From Paracoccus lutimaris (lineage in GTDB: Bacteria > Pseudomonadota > Alphaproteobacteria > Rhodobacterales > Rhodobacteraceae): a stretch of DNA of 64,000 nt. The stretch covers positions 1 to 64,000 of the forward strand of contig NZ_QPJL01000001.1 of assembly GCF_003337565.1 (NCBI RefSeq). Reading direction: 5' to 3'. Numbering within the stretch: position 1 is the first letter of the stretch; every line of letters starts with the position of its first letter. The notes under the pieces were generated by a model, which ran no database searches, was not told the DNA's origin, and was given only the letters and a program-made list of their open reading frames with translations. Shown here in pieces: positions 54,106-62,079 of this stretch. Both the position numbers and the translations under genes were made by a program.

Positions 54106-54534
54106 ATGGATATCAAGGACCGTTTGGATGGCGTTGTCATCGGACTCCTGCTGGGGTTCCGCGATGGCATTCCCTTGGTCGTGTTCGCCTCGAACCCGCA
54201 GGACCACGCGATACCCGCCCGCAGCCTGACCCCTCTGACCGCAGAGGATCCGGGATCCGAGGTCGCGCTGCTGTTCGAGGATGGCGATCTTGGACGGCCG
54301 CTGATCATCGGCCGCATCATCGAGCCGGTGCGCGGCGACGGATCCGGGCCGCCGATGGTGGTCAGCGACGGTGAAACGGTCAGGATCAGCGCCCGGCAGC
54401 GGATCGAACTGCGCGTCGGCCGGTCGGCCATCATCATGGAAAAGGACGGCCGCATCACCATCCGCGGCCAGGATGTGGTCAGCCATGCCGCGCGCTCGAA
54501 CCGCATTCGCGGCGGCTCGATCGACTTGAACTGA
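54106..54534 (+). CDS. DUF6484-type T6SS accessory protein
   Basis: 142 residues. GVVIGLLLGFRDGIPLVVF in the N-terminal half and LGRPLIIGRII followed by VSDGETVRISARQRIELRVGRSAIIMEKDGRITIRG. The second half has the repeated short strands of a beta-helix, like the tip-end of VgrG or PAAR-adjacent proteins. The family occurs next to DUF2169 and DUF4150 genes in T6SS effector cassettes, from memory. Start taken at 54106 with GAGACGG just upstream; 12 more residues are in frame. Confidence 0.72.
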   Translation: MDIKDRLDGVVIGLLLGFRDGIPLVVFASNPQDHAIPARSLTPLTAEDPGSEVALLFEDGDLGRPLIIGRIIEPVRGDGSGPPMVVSDGETVRISARQRIELRVGRSAIIMEKDGRITIRGQDVVSHAARSNRIRGGSIDLN

Positions 54535-54591
54535 GATCATGGCGGCGCGGGCGAAACAGTTTTGGGCGCGCAGGGGGACCGGCGCGCCGGC

Positions 54592-55674
54592 ATGTGGTCC
54601 TTCAGCCGGGTGGTCTGCTCCGTGTGGTTGCTGAACAATGAAACCCCCTTCGCGGCCGAGCGGACCTGGACCCGCGATGAACGGGGGGCGGAATTCTGGC
54701 TGGTCGCGGTGCGGGCGGCCTTTGTCATCGACGCGGAGGGGCAGCAGATGCCCGCCGAAAAGCAGACCGAGGTGCAGCGCGCGCCGGTCTTTGCCGGCGA
54801 TCCGCAAAGCAGCGGGCTGCTGGTCGATAGCGATTTCGTGCTGCACAAGGACGGAACCGATGTGCTGGTGCAGGGCCGCGCCCATGCCCCGAATGGCCAG
54901 CCTGCGCTGCGCACGCAGGTGCGGATCATGCTCGCGGGGATCGACAAGACGCTGACCGTGCATGGCGAAAGGCGGCTCTACAAGGGCGGCACCGGGCTTG
55001 GCATCACCGGCGCCGCGCCGTTCCTGACCATGCCGCTGATGTGGGAGCGCACCTATGGCGGCTGGGACCAGCAGGCCCGGAACCAGGAATGGGTGGCCGA
55101 AAACCCGGCCGGTCTGGGGTTCGCCACCTCGGTCGAGCGGCTCTACGAGACGCTGGCGCCGAATGTGGAATATGTCGACGCCGCCTATCGCGGGCCGGGA
55201 TCGGGCCGCCCGGCCGCGCTGGGTCCCGTCGCGCATCACTGGAAGCCGCGCGTCGGCTATGCCGGCACCTATGACGCGCATTGGCAAAAGACGCGTGACC
55301 CGCTGCTGCCCGAGGATTTCGACCGCCGCTATTTCCGCTCGGCCCCCGCCGACCAGCAGACCCGGCAGCCTCTTGTCGGCTATGAGCAGGTCCGGCTGGG
55401 CGGGCTGACGCCGGACGGGTTTCTGGGCTTCATCCTGCCGCGCCTCGTCCTTGACGTGATCACCAGCTTCAAGGGCGGGCGCGATATCCGCCAGCGGCCG
55501 GCGATCCACACGCTTTGGCTGATGCCCGATTACCGCCGCTTTGAGCTGGTGTTTCTGTCCGCGCTCGAGGTGCCGCCGGGGCGCGAGGAAAAGCTTGTCG
55601 GCACGACGGTCCGGCTGCGGCGGCGGATCGGCACGCCGGATTCGGTCCGCGCCACCGGGGTCTGGCTGCAATGA
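54592..55674 (+). CDS. DUF2169-type T6SS effector adaptor
   Basis: About 360 residues with the DUF2169 features WLLNNETPFAAERTWTRDERGAEFWLVAVRAAF at the N-terminus, and GGTGLGITGAAPFLTMPLMWERTYGG in the middle. Proteins of this family act as chaperone-adaptors loading PAAR-effectors onto VgrG in Agrobacterium and others. No VgrG in the window, so its cognate is elsewhere. The start could also lie slightly upstream; ATG at 54592 has GGGGG 14 bases before. Overlaps the next gene by ATGA. Confidence 0.8.
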   Translation: MWSFSRVVCSVWLLNNETPFAAERTWTRDERGAEFWLVAVRAAFVIDAEGQQMPAEKQTEVQRAPVFAGDPQSSGLLVDSDFVLHKDGTDVLVQGRAHAPNGQPALRTQVRIMLAGIDKTLTVHGERRLYKGGTGLGITGAAPFLTMPLMWERTYGGWDQQARNQEWVAENPAGLGFATSVERLYETLAPNVEYVDAAYRGPGSGRPAALGPVAHHWKPRVGYAGTYDAHWQKTRDPLLPEDFDRRYFRSAPADQQTRQPLVGYEQVRLGGLTPDGFLGFILPRLVLDVITSFKGGRDIRQRPAIHTLWLMPDYRRFELVFLSALEVPPGREEKLVGTTVRLRRRIGTPDSVRATGVWLQ

Positions 55675-56723
55675 CGATGGCCGCGATCATAGGGATCGGG
55701 GCGCGCACGCCTCTGGGCTTCAACCGCGCCGCCAGCGCCGCGGCCGTGCGCTGCGGGATTTCGGCAATTGGCGAGCACCCTTCGATGATCGACCGTTTCG
55801 GGACCCCTATGAAGGTGACGCGCGACGCGGCGCTGGATATCGAACTGGCTGGCGACGAGCGGCTGGCGGCGCTGGCCCTTCCCGCCATGGCCGAGGCGCT
55901 GGCGCCGCTTGCGGGCATCGCCTCGGTCCCGCGGATCGCCCTGACCCTCAGCCTTGGCGAGGCGCGTCCGGGACAGGAGCCGGAAACCGGCGCCGCCGTG
56001 GCCGAGATGCTCAGCGCCTGGCTTGACGCGCGCTTCGCACCGGGCCGGGTGCTGCCCTGGATGGGCGGCCATGCCGGCGGCATCCTCGCGATGGAGGCGG
56101 GCGCGCGCATCATCGCCGAGGGCCGGGCCGATCTGGTGCTGGCCGGGGGTGTCGACAGCTATCTGGCGCCCGAGACCCTGGACTGGCTTGATGAGACCGA
56201 GCAACTTCATTCCGACGACAATATTTATGGCTTCTGTCCCGGCGAGGCGGCCGGCTTCGTGCTGATGGCCGCCCCCGACGCGGCCCGCCGGCTGGGGCTG
56301 CGGCCGCTTCTTGACCTTGCCGGCGTCGGCGCGGCGATCGAGGATAACCTGATCCGGACCGAGGATATCGTGCTGGGTCATGGGCTGGCCGCGGCGTTTC
56401 ACGAAGCCGGCAGCGGGGCCGGTCTGGCCGGCGACCGGCAGGTCGACCGGATCCTGTGCGACATGAACGGCGAGCGTTACCGGGGCAATGAATACGGCTT
56501 TGCGGTGCTGAAAAGCACCGCGCTGTTTCGCAATGCCGGCGATTTCGAGGCCCCGGCGGATTGCTGGGGCGATGTCGGCGCGGCCTCGGGGCCGCTTTAT
56601 GCCGCACTTGTCGCCGAAGCCGAGGCGCGGGGCTATTCGAAAGGCCCGCTCAGCATGATCTGGGCCAGTTCGCCAGCAGGCCAACGCGGCGCCGCCATCC
56701 TGCGCCGCGCGGGAGGCCGCTGA
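55671..56723 (+). CDS. Ketoacyl-synthase-like protein of the T6SS effector cassette, probably inactive
   Basis: 350 residues with a thiolase-like fold: IIGIGARTPLGFN at the start, MGGHAGGILAMEAGARIIAEGRADLVLAGGVDSY (nucleophile elbow region) and FCPGEAAGFVLM. The nucleophile elbow normally reads CAxG; here His134 replaces Cys, and the downstream HGTGT and NGH motifs are not recognisable. It is therefore expected to be catalytically dead and to serve as a folding or loading factor. Similar genes accompany DUF2169/DUF4150 genes elsewhere. ATGA overlap with DUF2169 and the PAAR gene shares its last base. Confidence 0.72.
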   Translation: MTMAAIIGIGARTPLGFNRAASAAAVRCGISAIGEHPSMIDRFGTPMKVTRDAALDIELAGDERLAALALPAMAEALAPLAGIASVPRIALTLSLGEARPGQEPETGAAVAEMLSAWLDARFAPGRVLPWMGGHAGGILAMEAGARIIAEGRADLVLAGGVDSYLAPETLDWLDETEQLHSDDNIYGFCPGEAAGFVLMAAPDAARRLGLRPLLDLAGVGAAIEDNLIRTEDIVLGHGLAAAFHEAGSGAGLAGDRQVDRILCDMNGERYRGNEYGFAVLKSTALFRNAGDFEAPADCWGDVGAASGPLYAALVAEAEARGYSKGPLSMIWASSPAGQRGAAILRRAGGR

Positions 56724-57643
56724 TGCCCACCCATATCGTCGTCAACGGTCTGGGCCTGACCTACAAAGGCACCATCGGCATGTCGACGGCGACGATCCCC
56801 GATGTCTGCAAGACGCCGTCGCCCGGCGGCCCGGTGCCGATCCCCTATCCCAATATCGCCAGCCAGTCGACGCTGCAGAATGGCACCACCACGGTCAAGG
56901 CCAAGGGCCAGATGATCGCGGTCAAGGGCTCGCAATTCAGTTCCTCGAACGGCGACGAGGCCGGCACGGCGGGCGGGGTGAAATCCGGCGTCAACATGAA
57001 GGCGACGGACTGGATCACCTATTCCTTTGATGTGAAATTCGACGGCAAGAACGCCTGCCGCCATACCGACAAGCTGTTTCACAACAACCAGAACGCCGCC
57101 AATCTGTCGGGTGTGATCGACCCCAAGACTGGCAAGAAATACGTTCATAAATGCGGCGAAGTGGGCAGCTATGGCACGCTCAAGAATCAGAAGCGGACCG
57201 CTGGCAGGTTCGAGCGGGATCACGTTCCCGCAAAGGCACAGCTTTTCGCTGCCGCAAAGAAGAACAAAAAGTATCAAGGCCTAAGCCCAAAAGGAAGGGC
57301 TTGCGTGCTTGCGGCACTTGAATACCGTGGATTGGCCATCGTCATTCCGAAATCTCCGCATCGCGGCTACAGCCCCACATGTGGGGCACGCAACACGACC
57401 TCCCGGATCACAAGCGACAGCAGCTCGCCCGAGGCCATGAAGAAAGCGATCAACCGCGATCTCGCGGCCATGCAGAAACACCTAGATGCAAAGGCCAAGA
57501 ACGGGAACGAAACGAACAAGGCCTGCGCCGCCGCCTATAGGAAGGCTGCGCGAAAAGCGCGCAAGCAGGATCCGCAACGGATGATCAAGAAGGCCGTTGC
57601 CGAATGCGAGAAAAAATATGGAAAGAAAAGGAAAAGGAAATAG
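56723..57643 (+). CDS. DUF4150/PAAR-like protein with C-terminal toxin domain
   Basis: 306 residues. Residues 1-125 are a DUF4150 PAAR-like tip (MPTHIVVNGLGLTYKGT, PNIASQSTLQNGTTTVKAKGQMIAVKGS, SSNGDEAGTAGGVKSG). From about 130 onward the protein is a different, Lys-rich domain with FERDHVPAKAQL (Asp166-His167) and PHRGYSPTCG (His213), a nuclease-like arrangement; the tail is very basic. Two putative immunity genes follow at once. The toxin part is less GC-rich than the tip. Toxin activity and catalytic residues are inferences. Confidence 0.78.
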   Translation: MPTHIVVNGLGLTYKGTIGMSTATIPDVCKTPSPGGPVPIPYPNIASQSTLQNGTTTVKAKGQMIAVKGSQFSSSNGDEAGTAGGVKSGVNMKATDWITYSFDVKFDGKNACRHTDKLFHNNQNAANLSGVIDPKTGKKYVHKCGEVGSYGTLKNQKRTAGRFERDHVPAKAQLFAAAKKNKKYQGLSPKGRACVLAALEYRGLAIVIPKSPHRGYSPTCGARNTTSRITSDSSSPEAMKKAINRDLAAMQKHLDAKAKNGNETNKACAAAYRKAARKARKQDPQRMIKKAVAECEKKYGKKRKRK

Positions 57644-57661
57644 CCAGCAAGGAGTACACCC

Positions 57662-58135
57662 ATGACGATCCCACGAAATGCCAGCTATGCGGATTGGGCG
57701 CGCCATTTCGGCCAATCGACGCTGGACCCCGCACTTGTCGCCGAGTTCCACGCGGCCGGCATCACGAAGATTCCGGTCATCGCGCGCGATCATGTCGAGG
57801 CAAGCGAGGATGTGGGCGCGCTGACCGTGACGGTGACCGACCCGATCTATTTCGGGAATGAAGGCAAGTACGGGGATGGCGTCGGAATATTCTCGGGCAT
57901 CTCCATCCATCTGGAGGACTATGGAGATGAGGGCTATACCGGGCAGATGCCGTTCGCAATCACGCGCGACGACACCCGCAAGACCCTGCGCAAGAAGCTT
58001 GGCAAACCCAGCGACTCGGACGAGGAGGACGCCTGGGACGAATGGATCATCGACGGTCTTGTGGTGACGGCCTTGTATTCCGAGGATTTCAAGGAATTCA
58101 TGACGCTGACCGTCTATCTTCCCGAAGAGGTTTGA
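57662..58135 (+). CDS. Putative immunity protein 1 (one copy of a repeated domain)
   Basis: 157 acidic residues, no known family assigned. The C-terminal half reads GQMPFAITRDDTRKTLRKKL, then WDEWIIDGLVVTALY and ends MTLTVYLP. The same framework occurs twice in the next protein. It begins 18 bases after the toxin stop with AAGGAGT before the ATG, and is adjacent to a second gene after 1 base. Acidic charge against a very basic toxin tail fits an immunity role. Function inferred from position. Confidence 0.65.
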   Translation: MTIPRNASYADWARHFGQSTLDPALVAEFHAAGITKIPVIARDHVEASEDVGALTVTVTDPIYFGNEGKYGDGVGIFSGISIHLEDYGDEGYTGQMPFAITRDDTRKTLRKKLGKPSDSDEEDAWDEWIIDGLVVTALYSEDFKEFMTLTVYLPEEV

Positions 58136-58136
58136 G

Positions 58137-59105
58137 ATGCGCGCGCGCGAACCGATGCTGGGCTATCTCGGCCTGCCGCAGGATGATCGGGCCGTGGTCG
58201 CATTGCTGCGGCAGTTCCTGATTACCCGCATGCCCAGCGTCGAGCGCGACAGTTTCGACGAACCGGACGATTCCGAGATCACAAACCCGCAGGACTGGCT
58301 GGCGAACCTCACCCGCGGGATCGAGTTCGGCTTCGAGGACGAAGCTTCCTTCAACGGCGAGCCGCCGGATCTCTGGGGTCTTGGCCCGATGCTGCTGACG
58401 CAGATCTATCTGTATTCGAGTCATCCCGAGGCAGCCAGCTATCTCGGCGCCCTGCCATTTGGGATCGATCACGGCGACGATCGCGAGACGATCCGCGCAA
58501 AGCTGGACCCGCTGGCAAAGGAGCGCCGGTCCCGCGAGCTTGATACCTGGGCCTTTGACGGCTTCATGGTCACTTGCGGCTATCTTGACGGGGGTATCCT
58601 GTCATTCGTCGTGCTGCTGTGCCAGCCTCCTGCCGGCGAGGGTCCCGATCAGGCCGAAAACTACCCGTCATTGCGCCAGCTCGGCGCGCTTCTCGGCGTG
58701 CCGGTCGACGATCCGAAGACGCGGCAGGGGCTGCATTCCCTGGGCTATCCGCACAGGCTGCAATGGATCGACGAGTCATCCTCGATCATGGATCTGCGCG
58801 AGGATCTTGGCGCCTATCTCGAATTCGAGCGCGTGGACGACGAGATGGTTCTGGCCTTGGTGCAGTTGACGGGGGACCGCCGCTACGGCTCGGCGGTCTG
58901 GCCCGGTGATCTGCCCGGTGGCCTGCGGTTCGGATGCGGCTGGTCCGAGGTTCTTGCCTGCGCCGGCAGCCCGCCGGATTCTGAAAGCGAGGACGACTTC
59001 ACCCTGTTTGCGGATTGGCCAGGCGAGCGCTTTGTGACCCGGATCGAGTATTCGACCATGACGAATGGGGTGCTTGCGGTGGAGATCTATCTTCCGGCCG
59101 ATTAG
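58137..59105 (+). CDS. Putative immunity protein 2 (two copies of the same domain)
   Basis: 322 acidic residues. Copy A (about 12-165) has GALPFGIDHGDDRETIRAKL, WAFDGFMVTCGYL and LSFVVLLCQP. Copy B (about 173-321) has PGDLPGGLRFGCGWSEVL, and VTRIEYSTMTNGVLAVEIYLP. Both align by eye with immunity protein 1: LPF-x, charged DD-R, W..DG..V..Y, strand, LP. Probably a fused duplicate of the first gene. It may neutralise a related toxin variant or be an orphan immunity gene. Confidence 0.62.
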   Translation: MRAREPMLGYLGLPQDDRAVVALLRQFLITRMPSVERDSFDEPDDSEITNPQDWLANLTRGIEFGFEDEASFNGEPPDLWGLGPMLLTQIYLYSSHPEAASYLGALPFGIDHGDDRETIRAKLDPLAKERRSRELDTWAFDGFMVTCGYLDGGILSFVVLLCQPPAGEGPDQAENYPSLRQLGALLGVPVDDPKTRQGLHSLGYPHRLQWIDESSSIMDLREDLGAYLEFERVDDEMVLALVQLTGDRRYGSAVWPGDLPGGLRFGCGWSEVLACAGSPPDSESEDDFTLFADWPGERFVTRIEYSTMTNGVLAVEIYLPAD

Positions 59106-59365
59106 GTCGTGCCGGTATTTCCCGATGCGTCTCCGGATCCGGCGATTGTCGGCCTTTTCGTGATCTGAACCGGTCGGATGCGGCTTTTCTCGCCCCGCTT
59201 CGGTTTCGCCAATGTCATGGAGCGCGGACAGCCCATCGTCCCAATCATCAGGGTGGCCGGGGTTCTCGTGCGTCTCGCTATACGGGTCGCGGCAGTGGCC
59301 CCCAGCAAGGGCTTCCGTCCGCCTTTGGGTGAGTCGCACAGGCCCGGTTGCGGCTTCCTGCTGGA

Positions 59366-59599
59366 TCAGCGCCAATGTTCCTGAAGCGCTGCTGTGGCGT
59401 CCCTGAAGCGTTCCTTGGCGGTGGTGGCGTCCTTGGTCCGCAGTGACAGTTTGACAGCGTTCCCCACCGTCACGGAATGGCCCTGACCAGCAACGGTGGG
59501 GGTCAGTTTCCTGCCCGTGTCTCTGTCCAGAACAGCAGCCGGAACAGGCTCATTGACGTAGAACACGCCCGTGTCTGGATGCTTCCAAGGAGCAGACAT
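59366..59599 (-). pseudogene. N-terminal fragment of a phage-type tyrosine integrase
   Basis: 77 residues from the ATG at 59599, APWKHPDTGVFYVNEPVPA followed by KLSLRTKDATTAKERFRDAT, a typical DUF6538-like N-terminal arm of site-specific recombinases. It stops at 59366; the core-binding and catalytic domains are absent. It begins 90 bases downstream of the tRNA-Thr 3' end on the same strand, where integrases of tRNA-targeted elements sit. A frame open upstream through the tRNA is not protein-coding. Confidence 0.6.
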
Positions 59600-59688
59600 T
59601 CTCAAGCCCGTGTATACCAGCCCTGTATACAAGTGAGGCAGGCCACGGCCCTGATAATGCGGGAGTTTCTTCGATATCAACGGGAAGA

Positions 59689-59763
<75 letters not shown>

Positions 59764-59917
59764 ACTGTGCGGGGGCTTTAGACCGAGTGTGAACGGGGCG
59801 CAAGAGGGTAGCGGCGAAAAATCTGTCTTCGGTCACGTTTCGTTATTCCCTGCCGATCCAGCGCATGGTTCTGGCGCCGCCGCTGGACGGAAGGCCGCAA
59901 GACCGTTAACAGGGGGC

Positions 59918-60106
59918 ATGACGAAAACACCCCACGATCCCAAGGCCAGTGACAAACGCGAGGCGCGGCTCAAGGCGGCGCTCAGGGCCAATCTGGCCCG
60001 GCGCAAGGCGCAGGGGCGCGCCCGTGCGGGCGAGGGGATCGCGATGGACGAGCAGAACGGGCCAGAGACGCCGCCAAACGGACGCGCGCCCGAGAACGAG
60101 GAATAG
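59918..60106 (+). CDS. Small conserved protein upstream of murA, unknown
   Basis: 62 residues, charged and probably helical (SDKREARLKAALRANLARRKAQGRARAG). AGGGGG stands 5 bases before the ATG, and the stop is immediately followed by the murA ATG. Small basic-to-acidic proteins at this place are common in Rhodobacteraceae as far as I recall; function unknown. Confidence 0.7.
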   Translation: MTKTPHDPKASDKREARLKAALRANLARRKAQGRARAGEGIAMDEQNGPETPPNGRAPENEE

Positions 60107-61390
60107 ATGGACCAGATCATCGTAAGGGGCAACGGGCCGCTGAATGGCGAGATTCCGATTGCCGGGGCCAAGAATGCCTGCCTGACGCTCATGCCGGCGA
60201 CGCTGCTGACCGACCAGCCGCTGACGCTGACCAACGCGCCGCGCCTTTCGGATATCCGCACCATGACCGAGCTTTTACGCTCGCTCGGGGCCGAGGTGGC
60301 AAGTTTGCAGGACGGGCAGGTGCTGGCGCTTTCCAGCCATGATCTGGACAATCACACGGCCGATTATGACATCGTGCGCAAGATGCGGGCCTCGATCCTG
60401 GTGCTGGGGCCGATGCTGGCGCGCGACGGCCATGCCATCGTGTCGCTGCCCGGCGGCTGCGCCATCGGTGCGCGACCGGTGGACCTGCATCTCAAGGCGC
60501 TTGAGGCGATGGGGGCAGAACTGGACCTGCGCGACGGCTATGTCCATGCGAAGGCCCCGGCAGGGGGCCTCAAGGGTGCGGTCATCGACTTTCCCATCGT
60601 CTCGGTCGGGGCGACGGAAAACGCGCTGATGGCGGCGACGCTGGCGCGCGGCACCACGGTCATCAAGAACGCCGCGCGCGAGCCCGAGATCGTCGATCTT
60701 GCCCAATGCCTGCGTCGCATGGGCGCGCAGATCGAGGGCGAGGGAACCTCGATCATCACCGTCGAGGGCGTGCGTTCGCTGGGCGGCGCCACCCATCCCG
60801 TCGTCACCGACCGGATCGAGTTGGGCACCTATATGTTGGCCCCGGCGATCTGCGGCGGCGAGGTCGAGTGCCTTGGTGGCCGCATCGACCTGCTGGCGGC
60901 ATTTTGCGAAAAACTCGACGCGGCCGGCGTCTCCATCACCGAGACCGATCGCGGCTTGAAAGTGTCGCGCAAGAACGGCCGGGTGCGGGCGGTCGACGTG
61001 ATCACCGAGCCTTTCCCAGGCTTTCCGACCGACTTGCAGGCGCAAATGATGGCGCTGCTTTGCACGGCCGAGGGCACCTCGGTGCTTGAGGAAAAGATCT
61101 TCGAGAACCGTTTCATGCACGCGCCTGAACTGACCCGCATGGGCGCCCGGATCGAGGTCCATGGCGGCCACGCCACCGTCCATGGCGTGCAAAAGCTGCG
61201 CGGCGCTCCGGTCATGGCGACTGACCTGCGCGCCTCGGTCAGCCTGATCCTGGCCGGTCTGGCGGCCGAGGGTGAAACCATCGTCAGCCGCGTCTATCAC
61301 CTCGACCGCGGCTATGAAAAAGTCGTGCGCAAGCTGCGCGGCGTCGGCGCGCAGATCGAACGTATCAAGGAGACGCCTGCCCATGACTGA
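60107..61390 (+). CDS. murA: UDP-N-acetylglucosamine 1-carboxyvinyltransferase
   Basis: 427 residues. Transfers enolpyruvate from PEP to UDP-GlcNAc, the committed step of peptidoglycan synthesis. The catalytic loop [17 protein letters not shown] contains Cys118, so the enzyme should be fosfomycin-sensitive; NPEP-binding GAKNA occurs at 20-24. Starts directly after the small gene and overlaps the DUF2948 gene by 8 bases. Confidence 0.96.
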   Translation: MDQIIVRGNGPLNGEIPIAGAKNACLTLMPATLLTDQPLTLTNAPRLSDIRTMTELLRSLGAEVASLQDGQVLALSSHDLDNHTADYDIVRKMRASILVLGPMLARDGHAIVSLPGGCAIGARPVDLHLKALEAMGAELDLRDGYVHAKAPAGGLKGAVIDFPIVSVGATENALMAATLARGTTVIKNAAREPEIVDLAQCLRRMGAQIEGEGTSIITVEGVRSLGGATHPVVTDRIELGTYMLAPAICGGEVECLGGRIDLLAAFCEKLDAAGVSITETDRGLKVSRKNGRVRAVDVITEPFPGFPTDLQAQMMALLCTAEGTSVLEEKIFENRFMHAPELTRMGARIEVHGGHATVHGVQKLRGAPVMATDLRASVSLILAGLAAEGETIVSRVYHLDRGYEKVVRKLRGVGAQIERIKETPAHD

Positions 61391-61862
61391 CGCGCGTTTT
61401 GCGGATGCCGACCCCGCGCCTCTGGCGCTGCTGGCCGGCGATGCCGAAGACCTGACGGTGATCTCGGCCCTTGTGCAGGATGCGGTGCTGCAGGTCAGCG
61501 ACGTGTCATATGACAGCCGCCACCGCCAGCTGGCGCTGCTGCTGAACCGCTTCCGTTGGGAGGATGCCGAACAGGCTCGGCGCGAGGATCGCCCCTATGA
61601 ACGGGTGCGCGCGGTGCTGCTGATCTCGGATGTGCAAAAGGTGCAAAGCGACGGCATCGACCGGCGCGCCACCGATCTGGTGCTGGAACTGCTGGCGCTG
61701 CAATGGCAGCCGAGCGACGACGGGGCTGGCCGCCTGCTGCTGGATTTCGCCGGGGATGGCACGCTGGCCGTTCACGCGGAATGCCTGAATGTCGAGCTAC
61801 GCGACGTGACCCGGCCCTATATCGCGCCTTCGCGCAAGCAACCCCAGCACCCCGAGACCTGA
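61383..61862 (+). CDS. DUF2948 family protein
   Basis: 159 residues, starting [35 protein letters not shown] with [16 protein letters not shown] as a central motif, both typical of DUF2948. A conserved alphaproteobacterial protein between murA and hisD with unknown function. It overlaps the murA end. Confidence 0.85.
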   Translation: MTDARFADADPAPLALLAGDAEDLTVISALVQDAVLQVSDVSYDSRHRQLALLLNRFRWEDAEQARREDRPYERVRAVLLISDVQKVQSDGIDRRATDLVLELLALQWQPSDDGAGRLLLDFAGDGTLAVHAECLNVELRDVTRPYIAPSRKQPQHPET

Positions 61863-61907
61863 CAGCGCATCATGTCACGGACAGGAATGCGGCGCGACCT
61901 GCGGTTT

Positions 61908-61970
61908 GGATATTTGAATGAAGAAGAAACAGGGCCGTCCGTCCTGCCTTTCTTCTTCACTTAAATATCC
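61908..61970. repeat. Long imperfect inverted repeat between DUF2948 gene and hisD
   Basis: GGATATTT (61908-61915) and AAATATCC (61963-61970) bound arms that continue with GAAGAAGAA and its complement TTCTTCTTC and CAGG/CCTG. It can form a long hairpin and may end the murA operon or belong to a dispersed repeat family. The rest of the 217-bp gap shows no gene. Confidence 0.5.
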
Positions 61971-62079
61971 ATATCTGGCCGCGCCATTGGCGGATCGGAC
62001 GAATGCCTCGAATTGTCATCGCCGCTTGAGCGCTCCTCGCGCAGCCGCTAACAAGGTGCAGTCACTCCGAGCAGGCCCC

